DNA from: DASTCC01 sp035711465
Lineage (GTDB): Bacteria > Acidobacteriota > Vicinamibacteria > Vicinamibacterales > SCN-69-37
Direction: 5' to 3'
Length of the DNA stretch: 7,647 nt
Assembly: GCA_035711465.1 (NCBI GenBank)
Contig: DASTCC010000581.1
Coordinates: forward strand, 1-7,647
The notes below the pieces were generated by a model. That model had not been told where the DNA came from. It searched no databases and saw nothing but the letters and a program-made list of their open reading frames with translations. Positions 1-6,514 of this stretch are shown piece after piece (the stretch's first letter is position 1; every line of letters starts with the position of its first letter). The position numbers and the translations under genes are program-made.

Positions 1-1559
1 AGAATCGCCTCCTCGGTGGCGGTGTCGACGGCGGAGAACGTGTCGTCGAGAATCAGGATCGGCGGGTCGGTGGCCAGCGCGCGCGCCAGCGCGACGCGCT
101 GTTTCTGGCCGCCCGACAGCGTGATGCCGCGCTCGCCGACCAGCGTCTCGTAGCCCCTGGCAAAGCCTTGAACGTCGCCGTCGAGCCGCGCCGCACGCGC
201 CGCGTCGATCACCGTTTCCTGAACGGCCGGATCGGACCAGTCGCGATCCAGCCCGAACGCGACGTTCGCGCCGACCGTGTCGGAAAACAGGAACGCTTCC
301 TGCGGCACCATCCCGATCCGCGCTCGCAGATCCTGCAACGGCCAATCGCAGACGTCGCGGCCGTCGACGAAGATCGCGCCGCGCGGCGGCTCGTGCAGGC
401 GCGCGATCAGCATCGCCAGCGTCGACTTCCCGGACCCCGTCGCCCCGACGATGGCGAGCGTCCGGCCGGCCGCCACGTCCACGGTCACCTCGTCGAGCGC
501 GGGCGCTGCCGAGCCGGGATAGCGGAACGACAAGTGGCGGATCTCGATTCGACAGGGCTCGGTCGAAACGCGCTCGACGCGATCGGCTGGCGGCGTCGCG
601 GTCGCCGGCGGCGCGTCGAACACCTCGAGCATCCGCTCCCACGACGCCACCCCGCGCTGGAGGATGTTGATCACCCAGCCGAAGGCGATGAGCGGCCAGG
701 CGAGGAGCACGAGATATCGGCTGAAGGCGACGAACTCGCCAAGCGTCATCCGGCCGGTCATGACGTCCCGGCCGCCGAACCAGAGCACGATCAACGCGCT
801 GACGCCGAAGCACAGCGACAGGCTCGGATAGAACGCCGCCTGCAGACGAATCAGCCGGTCGTTCCGCTCGACGTAGTCGTCGTTGGCGCGCTCGAAGCGG
901 CCGAGCTCGAACGACTCCTGGCGGAACGCCCGGACGACGCGCACGCCCGAGAGCGCCTCCTGGACGACCGCGCTCATGTCGGAGAGCTGCGCCTGAATCC
1001 GTTCGAAGCGGTCGTGGATGGCCTTGCCGAACAGGTGGGAGGCGATGCTGACCGCCGGCAGCGGCAGCAGCGCCAGCAGCGTCAGCCGGGGCGCCATCCA
1101 GATCATCACGCTGACCGCCACGACGAAGCCCAGGGCCGTGCTCGAGGAGTACATGACGGCCGGTCCGGTCATCATCCGGACGGCGCTCAAATCGTTGGTA
1201 GCGCGGGACATAAGGTCGCCCGTGCGGTTGGCCTGGAAGTACGCCGGGGGCAGCCGCTCGAGTTGCCGGAAAAAATCGTTTCTGAGGTCGTATTCCAGCG
1301 TCCGGGACGCGCCGATAAGCCATTTGCGCGTCAGGTACCTAAACCCGCCTTCCACGAGCGCCAGCGCCGGCAGCGCCAGGGCCAGCAGCGCCAGACGTGG
1401 ACGGTCGACTCCTTGCAACAAGCCGTCGACGACGCGCTCGAGGACAAGGGGCGACGCCATCGACACAGCAGTGCCGAGAACGATGGCGACGAGCCCGGCG
1501 GTGAAGGGGACGCGGACGCGGCGAACGTACGGGAGAAGGCGCCGAAGCGCCCGAGGCAT
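1..1559 (-). CDS. ABC exporter half-transporter (membrane domain + ATPase), degenerate-site subunit, C-terminus cut by window edge
   Basis: Inner-membrane ATP-driven exporter subunit with a type IV (ABCB/MdlA-like) fold; the substrate cannot be read from sequence. The window holds 519 residues from ATG at 1559; the last ~60-80, including the switch (H-loop) histidine, lie off the left edge. Residues ~1-320 form the membrane domain, with hydrophobic stretches near 20-40, 55-77, 136-176, 250-272 and 283-306. The ATPase domain follows: aromatic A-loop Tyr347, Walker A GATGSGKST (372-380), Q-loop Gln420, signature LSGGQ (481-485), Walker B ILILDD (501-506) and D-loop SAVD (509-512). The residue after the Walker B Asp is Asp506, not the usual catalytic Glu. 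In the family this marks the TM287/BmrC/MdlA-type half of a heterodimer, so a partner half-transporter is expected nearby, probably downstream (off the left edge). No Shine-Dalgarno precedes the ATG; a TATACT box sits 7 nt upstream. The exporter class is certain; drug, lipid or peptide export are all possible. Confidence 0.96.
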   Translation of the reverse strand, partial: MPRALRRLLPYVRRVRVPFTAGLVAIVLGTAVSMASPLVLERVVDGLLQGVDRPRLALLALALPALALVEGGFRYLTRKWLIGASRTLEYDLRNDFFRQLERLPPAYFQANRTGDLMSRATNDLSAVRMMTGPAVMYSSSTALGFVVAVSVMIWMAPRLTLLALLPLPAVSIASHLFGKAIHDRFERIQAQLSDMSAVVQEALSGVRVVRAFRQESFELGRFERANDDYVERNDRLIRLQAAFYPSLSLCFGVSALIVLWFGGRDVMTGRMTLGEFVAFSRYLVLLAWPLIAFGWVINILQRGVASWERMLEVFDAPPATATPPADRVERVSTEPCRIEIRHLSFRYPGSAAPALDEVTVDVAAGRTLAIVGATGSGKSTLAMLIARLHEPPRGAIFVDGRDVCDWPLQDLRARIGMVPQEAFLFSDTVGANVAFGLDRDWSDPAVQETVIDAARAARLDGDVQGFARGYETLVGERGITLSGGQKQRVALARALATDPPILILDDTFSAVDTATEEAI

Positions 1560-1565
1560 GGAGGG
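1560..1565 (+). promoter_or_regulatory. Shine-Dalgarno deciding the start of the beta-barrel gene
   Basis: GGAGGG lies 10 nt upstream of ATG 1576. An in-frame ATG at 1558 would add six residues (MEGSIT) ahead of the signal peptide and has no such motif, so 1576 is the preferred start. These six bases also form most of the spacer between the divergent gene's -10 box and its start codon. Confidence 0.6.
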
Positions 1566-1566
1566 C

Positions 1567-1572
1567 AGTATA
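1567..1572 (-). promoter_or_regulatory. Candidate -10 box for the ABC exporter gene, leaderless geometry
   Basis: Read on the minus strand, TATACT is followed by seven bases and then the exporter ATG at 1559, so transcription would start at or next to the A of the start codon. It is the most AT-rich patch in the area. No convincing -35 box is visible about 17 bp upstream. The minus-strand leader has no Shine-Dalgarno, which fits a leaderless mRNA. The box lies in the 16-bp gap between the two divergent starts. The call rests on motif and spacing only. Confidence 0.4.
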
Positions 1573-1575
1573 ACA

Positions 1576-2412
1576 ATGCGAATTCGGACTCAGCGGTTCT
1601 CGTGGCGGCGTGGCAGCACGATCGCACTCCTCGCAGCGGCGGCGATCGCGACGCCCGCGCTCGCGCACGCGCAGTACGAGAACCCGCCGGTGGCGGCCGC
1701 CGTCGGCGAGAAGTATCACGTCGAGGCGATGTTCTCCTTCTGGCGTCCCTCGGTGCAGGGGATCATCTCGAGCGAGCAGTTCGGCATCCCCGGCGACGAC
1801 GTCGACTTCGTGCGCGACCTGGCCTTCGAGCAGCAGCGCTTCGGCGACATGCGCTTCGTCCTCCGGCCCGGCAAGAAACATCGCTTCCGGTTCCAGTACA
1901 CGCCGATCAGCTACACCGCGGAAACCAACCTGCGCCGCCCGATCGTCTTCAACGGCCAGCGCTACGACATCGCGCTGCCCGTCGCCTCGGAGTTCGAATG
2001 GAAGGTGTGGCGCATCGGCTACGAGTTCGACGCGTTCTACACGTCACGCGGCTTCGTCGGCATCCTCTTCGACGTCCGCCAGACCCGGATGACCGCGCAC
2101 CTGGCCTCGCCGATCGTCGACGAGTTCACCACCGCCTCCGCCCCGCTGCCCGCGCTCGGCGTCGTCGGCCGCGCGTATCCGCTGCCCAACCTGGCCATCA
2201 ATTTCGAGGTCAGCGGCTTCCGCCTGCCGGACGTCGATCCGGACTACGTCGGCAGCTACTACGAGTGGGACATCCACGGGACGTTCAACGTCAACGAGAA
2301 TCTCGGGCTGACGGGCGGCTGGCGCCGGACGACGACCTATCTCGGGATCAAGAACGACATCGGCGACCTCAAGTTCCAGGGGATCTGGTTCGGCGCCGCG
2401 GTTCGGTACTGA
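1576..2412 (+). CDS. Secreted outer-membrane beta-barrel protein, uncharacterised
   Basis: A 278-residue exported protein. Residues 1-32 form a Sec-type signal peptide: a basic start with several Arg (2-12), an Ala/Leu-rich core (16-25), then a likely signal peptidase I site after Ala-His-Ala (30-32), leaving mature Gln33. The mature ~246 residues alternate polar and hydrophobic positions in short stretches rich in Tyr, Phe and Trp (for example around 47-52, 108-114, 138-156, 236-245). It ends in GAAVRY, with Tyr as the last residue, as expected for BAM-assembled barrels. A size of ~250 residues suits an 8-10-strand barrel, and the pattern resembles OmpW/OmpA-like small barrels, but I recognise no named family or active site. 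It is transcribed away from the ABC exporter with only 16 bp between starts, so its promoter probably lies inside the exporter gene. An intrinsic terminator follows 26 bp after the stop. A role in permeability or envelope architecture is inference. Confidence 0.85.
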   Translation: MRIRTQRFSWRRGSTIALLAAAAIATPALAHAQYENPPVAAAVGEKYHVEAMFSFWRPSVQGIISSEQFGIPGDDVDFVRDLAFEQQRFGDMRFVLRPGKKHRFRFQYTPISYTAETNLRRPIVFNGQRYDIALPVASEFEWKVWRIGYEFDAFYTSRGFVGILFDVRQTRMTAHLASPIVDEFTTASAPLPALGVVGRAYPLPNLAINFEVSGFRLPDVDPDYVGSYYEWDIHGTFNVNENLGLTGGWRRTTTYLGIKNDIGDLKFQGIWFGAAVRY

Positions 2413-2438
2413 CGCGTTCGTCGAACCGACAACTCCTG

Positions 2439-2476
2439 ATGCCGGCAGGCTTCGGCTTGCCGGCATTTTGCTTTTT
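2439..2476 (+). terminator. Rho-independent terminator of the beta-barrel gene
   Basis: A 12-bp stem (ATGCCGGCAGGC at 2439-2450 with GCTTGCCGGCAT at 2455-2466, one G-U pair) is closed by a TTCG loop giving C(UUCG)G, an exceptionally stable tetraloop. It is followed by TTTT, GC and TTTTT (2466-2476). The T-tract serves only plus-strand transcription. On the minus strand the hairpin has no downstream T-run, so it is a weak stop at best for the opposing gene. The last T of the tract is also the last base of that gene's stop codon (2476-2478). Confidence 0.92.
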
Positions 2477-4737
2477 CAGCGACTGCCCGCGATCACGATT
2501 GGACGGACGATCACCGTGGCCGCGACGCCGGCGAGCGCCGGGTCGGGTGCGAGCTGTAAGCGCTCGATTGGCGCCGGCAACGAGAGCGTGAAGGACTGGC
2601 GGGTCAACGGCTGCAGGGACCACTGCCGCAGCGGCGCCAGCGGCGAGCCGGCCCGGACCGCCACTTCCCCTCGACTCGGTCTCGCGACCTCGATTTCGAC
2701 GGCGTAGTCGCCGGCCGGCACGTCGGCGACGTCGAGCCACGGCGGCGGTGCGTCGGTGCGTCCCGGCTCCTCGGTGGGGATCGCGAGCAGCCCTGACAGG
2801 TTCGTGACCTGGCGGATCGAGCCGGGCCGGATCGCGCGTATGGCGGCGCCGGCGCTGGCCGCCCGGACCATCGCCCACTGCGATCGGGCCGGATCGAGGC
2901 TCGATCCGCCGCTCACCCGCCAGCCCACGGTCGCCGCCACGGTCACGCCCACCACGAGCCAGAGCGCGACGCGCAACCGGCGCGATTGCGGAGTGACGGC
3001 CCCTGATCGCGCGATCAACATCCATCCGAAGACGACGAACACGCTCAGCCAGACGGCAACGTGCGCGACGAACGGCCACTCGGTCGCGAGCCGGTTCGGA
3101 TCGAGCGCCCAGAAGAAGCTCGGCCAGGCGCGCGGCAGGTTGACCACCGGGCTCAGCCATTCGAGCCAACGCGCTTCGGCGTCGCGCGGATTCCAGGCAA
3201 GCACGCCGCGATCGACGCCGAGCACCGCCGTCGTCAACACGGCCGAAACGGCGAGCAACGTCAACCAGATCGCTCGCGCGCCCTCGCCCGCGTGGCGCCA
3301 GGCGATGGCGAGCGGCGCGGCGAGCAGCGGCAGCGCGGCGGCGGCAAATCGGGCTGGCGGCGCCGGCACGCCGGCCCACCACATCCAATACACGCAGACG
3401 ACCATCAGGTAGACGGCGACGACGCCGACGAGCCAGCGGACCGCGGTTCGCATCGAGCCGCGCGCGAAGACCGCCGTCGACGCGGCGAGGAGCACCGGCG
3501 CGTGCGTGATCAACCCGAACTGCTGATCGAACAGCAGTCCCATCAGTCCGCCGGGCACGTACCAGATGCTCGAGCTCTTGTCCTGTCCGTACGGCGCGCG
3601 CGGATCCGGCGTGCCGTAGACGATCTGGAAGAACGCGAACCACGCCAGCGCGCTGAGCGTCGGGACGGCCGCGAAGGCGACGAGCCGGCGCGGGAAGTCA
3701 CGGTCCGCGCGCTGACGCAGCAGCGTCGCCATAATCGCCACGCCCAGCCCGCCGGCGAGCAGCGCGAAGCGCGTGTGGAGCCAGGGCAACGCCGCGAGCG
3801 CCGCCGACACGACGGCGATCGTCGCCGGCGACGGCCGATCGCCCGCCTCGTGCAGCCGGACGATGAGCCACGCCCCGGCCGCGGCAGCGACCGCGCCAGG
3901 CCCATCGGGAAAGATGGTCACGTTCTGAATGAGCGCCGTCGGCACGAGCGCGACGGCGGCCCACGCGAACCACGCGGCGCCGCTGTCGCGTCCGCTGGCG
4001 CGCCAGGCGAGCAGCCAGACGAGCGCGGCGCCGGCCGCCGCGAGCAGCACGACGGTCGCCTGCGCGCCGCGGTAGCCGGCGACGGCGAACGCCGGCAGCA
4101 CCAGCGCCGACACGCCCGGCGCATGGATGGAGTAGATCTCGAGGTTCTTGCCGCGCTCGATGTAGTCGGGCGCGATCGTGCCGCCGAAGTACGCGGCGTA
4201 GTCGCGCTGGCGATGGTTGTTCTCGATCTGGAGATCGCCGTCCGCCAGCAGGCTCTGCGTGATGACGAGATAGTGAGGCTCGTCGCCGCCGGGCAGCCGC
4301 GGGGCCAGCGACCAGGCCGTCGCCGCCGACGCGACGAGCGTCATCGCGGCCGCCAGGACGGCGGCGCGCCTAGGCGGAATCGCCGTCAACGCCCGCGAGG
4401 CTCTGGCGGCGGCGCCGTCCTCCGCGGCCGCCAGGGCCAGCGCGATGCCGATCGGCACCCATGCGGCCGGCCCGGTCCAGACGAGCAGTGCCGCGCCGAG
4501 CGGCGCCGGCCACCAGGGCAACGTCGACAACAGCGCGGGGGCCGCGAGCACCGGCCGGCGACGCCAGGCGGGCACGGCCGACGCCACCGCGACGGCGACG
4601 GCGAACACCCACCAGGGCGCGAAGACGGCAAGCCGCTCCGACGCGGCATCGGCGGAGATGACGGTGATTCGTCCCGCCGCGCACCACGCCGCAGCGCCGA
4701 CCAGGAGCGGGCCGACGGCGTGGCGGACGAGAGGCAT
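2476..4737 (-). CDS. Large GT-C-like multi-pass membrane protein with C-terminal soluble domain
   Basis: Predicted inner-membrane protein of 753 residues from ATG 4737. A dozen or more hydrophobic stretches fill residues ~5-610; a soluble region rich in alternating hydrophobic residues, probably beta-sandwich, fills ~625-753. After an early membrane helix comes GGDEPHY (150-156) at the start of a loop, with acidic Asp152/Glu153. This is the position and style of the acidic loop motif in GT-C enzymes that use polyprenyl-phosphate sugars. Other landmarks are LHTRF (320-324), FDQQFGLITHAPV (403-415) and a Trp-rich segment leading to PPARF (453-464), a pattern I associate with an uncharacterised GT-C-like family. 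Transferase activity, donor and acceptor are inference. Start choice: an in-frame ATG at 4782 would add 15 polar residues and overlaps a promoter-like repeat; 4737 puts the first membrane helix at the N-terminus. Neither has a clear Shine-Dalgarno. It diverges from the gene at 4823. Confidence 0.88.
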   Translation of the reverse strand: MPLVRHAVGPLLVGAAAWCAAGRITVISADAASERLAVFAPWWVFAVAVAVASAVPAWRRRPVLAAPALLSTLPWWPAPLGAALLVWTGPAAWVPIGIALALAAAEDGAAARASRALTAIPPRRAAVLAAAMTLVASAATAWSLAPRLPGGDEPHYLVITQSLLADGDLQIENNHRQRDYAAYFGGTIAPDYIERGKNLEIYSIHAPGVSALVLPAFAVAGYRGAQATVVLLAAAGAALVWLLAWRASGRDSGAAWFAWAAVALVPTALIQNVTIFPDGPGAVAAAAGAWLIVRLHEAGDRPSPATIAVVSAALAALPWLHTRFALLAGGLGVAIMATLLRQRADRDFPRRLVAFAAVPTLSALAWFAFFQIVYGTPDPRAPYGQDKSSSIWYVPGGLMGLLFDQQFGLITHAPVLLAASTAVFARGSMRTAVRWLVGVVAVYLMVVCVYWMWWAGVPAPPARFAAAALPLLAAPLAIAWRHAGEGARAIWLTLLAVSAVLTTAVLGVDRGVLAWNPRDAEARWLEWLSPVVNLPRAWPSFFWALDPNRLATEWPFVAHVAVWLSVFVVFGWMLIARSGAVTPQSRRLRVALWLVVGVTVAATVGWRVSGGSSLDPARSQWAMVRAASAGAAIRAIRPGSIRQVTNLSGLLAIPTEEPGRTDAPPPWLDVADVPAGDYAVEIEVARPSRGEVAVRAGSPLAPLRQWSLQPLTRQSFTLSLPAPIERLQLAPDPALAGVAATVIVRPIVIAGSR

Positions 4738-4761
4738 GAGGCGCTGGGCGGGAGTATGCGG

Positions 4762-4786
4762 TAGAATCCGCCCGGCTGGCATTCTA
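4762..4786. promoter_or_regulatory. Inverted TAGAAT pair, candidate overlapping divergent promoters
   Basis: TAGAAT at 4762-4767 and its reverse complement ATTCTA at 4781-4786 are separated by 13 bp. Each matches a sigma-70 -10 box (TANNNT) on its own strand, and together they would start divergent transcripts near 4774: rightward into the gene at 4823 with a leader of about 50 nt, and leftward into the gene starting at 4737. Both polymerases could not occupy the site together. No strong -35 box is evident on either strand. The repeat could equally be an operator or chance. Confidence 0.35.
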
Positions 4787-4822
4787 GCTCGCCGAATCCT
4801 TCATTCGCTCGACCCGGCTCTA

Positions 4823-6514
4823 ATGCATCGGAAAGAGGCGTTCGCCGTCGTCCTCGTGTCGGCCGTGCTGGCTATCGGCCTGACCTGGCCGATCGCGGCG
4901 CGGATGAATCGCGGCGGCCGGGTCGACAGCGGCGACGGACGCTACAGCGTCTGGAACGTCGCCTGGGTCGCGCACGCGCTCACCACCAATCCCTGGCATC
5001 TCTACGACGCCAACATCTTCGATCCGCACCCGAACGCGCTCGCCTTCTCCGAGGCCAATCTCGTCGCCGGCGTGATGGCGGTGCCGGCGTGGCTGGCGAC
5101 GAAGAACCCGTACACCGCGACCAACTCCGTCATCCTGATGTCGTTCATGCTGTCGGCGATCTGCACGTACGTCCTGGTGCGTCGGTTGACCGGCAGCGCC
5201 GTCGGGGCGGCGTTCAGCGCGATCGCGTTCGCGTACTGCCCGTTCGTCTACGCGCACATCCCGCACATGCAGCTGCTGATGACGTTCGGGCTGCCGCTCG
5301 TCCTGCTGCGGCTGCACGTCTTCGTCGACGCGCCGTCCGTGAAGCACGCGGTCCGGCTCGGCGCGTCGATGGCACTGGCCGGACTCGCCTGCGGCTACTA
5401 CGGCGTGTTCGCGGGTCTGATGGCGGGCCTCGGCGCGCTGTGGTTCGGGATCACGCGCAAGCTCTACCGCGACCCGTATTACTGGATCTACGGCGCCGGC
5501 GCCGCCGTGGTGGCGCTCGTGATCATCGCGCCGTTCTACGCGCCCTATCTCGAGATCCAGAGAAGCGGCTTCGGCCGCTCGCTCGACGACGCCAGCGGCT
5601 ACGCGGTGGGATGGCGGGCGTATCTTGCGTCGCCGATCCTGCTGCATCGTTGGATGCTGCCGCTGATCGGCACCTGGCGCGACGTGCTCTTCCCGGGGTT
5701 CCTCTCGATCGGCTTCGCCATCGTCTACATGCTGCAGCGCTCGACACGCCAGCCGCCGCTTCACGTGCTCGCGCCCGGCGTGCTCGGCTTCTACCTGCTT
5801 CTCGGCGGGCTGGCGATGTGGGCGTCGTTCGGCCCGGCGGGCGGCCTCTACACGGTGCTCCACGAGACGATGCCGTTCTTCAGCATGCTGCGGGCGCCGG
5901 CGCGCTTCGGCCTGCTGGTGACGCTGGCGCTCGCGATCATCGCCGGCGCCGGCTTCTCCAATTTCGGCGCGTTCTTCGCCGATCGCCGCCGCGGCTGGGT
6001 CGCCGCCGGCATCGTCATGGCGACGATGGCGCGATCGACGGCAGGCCCGCTGAAGGTCGTGGACGCGCCGCCGCTGCCGGTCGCGCATCAGCGGCTGGCC
6101 GGGCTGCCGCGCGGTCCGGTCGCGGAGTTCCCGTACTTCGCGATCGCGCCGGATCGCCACCGCCACACGGAATACATGCTGTTCTCGACGTTCCACTGGA
6201 AGCCGCTGATCAACGGCTACAGCGACCACATTCCCGGCGAGGCTTTCGCCGAGATGGCGCCGCTCTCGTCGTTCCCGTCGATCGAAGCGTGGGAAGTGCT
6301 GCACGCGCACCGGGCCCGCTACATCGTGCTGCACTGGAACCGGTTCACGCCCGAGGAACACGAGCGCATCACCGCCGCGATGCCGCGGCTGCGCCGGTTG
6401 ATGCGCGCGATCGTCGAGCAGCCCGATGCCTCGCTCTTCGAGGTCGTGCGCTGGCCGCGGCGCGCGACGCTACCGGACGGCGGGGATCCGTTTGAACCGC
6501 TGTTCGGCGGCTGA
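4823..6514 (+). CDS. Multi-pass membrane protein, GT-C-like, uncharacterised
   Basis: Predicted inner-membrane protein of 563 residues. About eleven hydrophobic stretches lie between ~7 and ~400 (including 7-27, 101-120, 124-168, 178-208, 222-242, 316-335, 361-380), followed by a soluble domain at ~405-563. After the first helix comes a loop with Asp38 in SGDGRYSVWNVAW (36-48) and a polar stretch, YDANIFDPHPNALAFSEANL (61-80). This helix-then-acidic-loop layout is typical of GT-C glycosyltransferases using lipid-linked sugars. SMLRAPARFG (354-363) precedes a late helix, and the soluble part contains VAEFPYF (433-439) and HWKPLINGYSDHIPGE (458-473). I recognise this as a recurring uncharacterised type but cannot name it; activity is inferred from topology. 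The frame is open far upstream (to 4445), but that part is antisense to the neighbour; ATG 4823 is the first start outside that gene and directly precedes a membrane helix. No Shine-Dalgarno is visible. Its 3' end overlaps the aminotransferase. Confidence 0.88.
   Translation: MHRKEAFAVVLVSAVLAIGLTWPIAARMNRGGRVDSGDGRYSVWNVAWVAHALTTNPWHLYDANIFDPHPNALAFSEANLVAGVMAVPAWLATKNPYTATNSVILMSFMLSAICTYVLVRRLTGSAVGAAFSAIAFAYCPFVYAHIPHMQLLMTFGLPLVLLRLHVFVDAPSVKHAVRLGASMALAGLACGYYGVFAGLMAGLGALWFGITRKLYRDPYYWIYGAGAAVVALVIIAPFYAPYLEIQRSGFGRSLDDASGYAVGWRAYLASPILLHRWMLPLIGTWRDVLFPGFLSIGFAIVYMLQRSTRQPPLHVLAPGVLGFYLLLGGLAMWASFGPAGGLYTVLHETMPFFSMLRAPARFGLLVTLALAIIAGAGFSNFGAFFADRRRGWVAAGIVMATMARSTAGPLKVVDAPPLPVAHQRLAGLPRGPVAEFPYFAIAPDRHRHTEYMLFSTFHWKPLINGYSDHIPGEAFAEMAPLSSFPSIEAWEVLHAHRARYIVLHWNRFTPEEHERITAAMPRLRRLMRAIVEQPDASLFEVVRWPRRATLPDGGDPFEPLFGG

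Noticed and set aside
1359..1394. Repetitive cgccag-like tract
   Set aside because: It encodes an Ala/Leu-rich membrane helix of the exporter; the repetition follows from codon bias.
1569..1574. TATAAC as a plus-strand -10 box for the barrel gene
   Set aside because: It lies 1 bp from the ATG at 1576, so transcription would begin inside the coding region, and no later start would keep the signal peptide.
1606..1611. Twin-arginine (Tat) signal at Arg11-Arg12 of the barrel protein
   Set aside because: The motif lacks the downstream Phe-Leu-Lys consensus, and outer-membrane barrels are exported unfolded by Sec. An ordinary Sec signal with an AHA cleavage site explains it.
168..2591. Very long plus-strand open frame (807 codons) over the exporter and barrel genes
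   Set aside because: It is antisense to the ABC exporter and out of frame with the barrel gene. Its translation is Arg/Asp/Gln/Pro-rich with no domain, as expected of a GC-rich shadow frame.
3061..4764. 567-codon plus-strand open frame inside the large membrane-protein gene
   Set aside because: Extreme Arg/Gly/Asp/His composition with no hydrophobic core, opposite a coherent multi-pass protein.
4445..4822. N-terminal extension of the 563-aa membrane protein to an ATG at 4445
   Set aside because: Those 126 codons lie almost entirely within the divergent gene, are low-complexity Ala/Thr/Arg, and ATG 4823 sits directly before a membrane helix.
4820..6361. 513-codon minus-strand open frame opposite the 563-aa membrane protein
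   Set aside because: Arg/Glu/His-rich shadow; the plus-strand frame has clear membrane helices and motifs.
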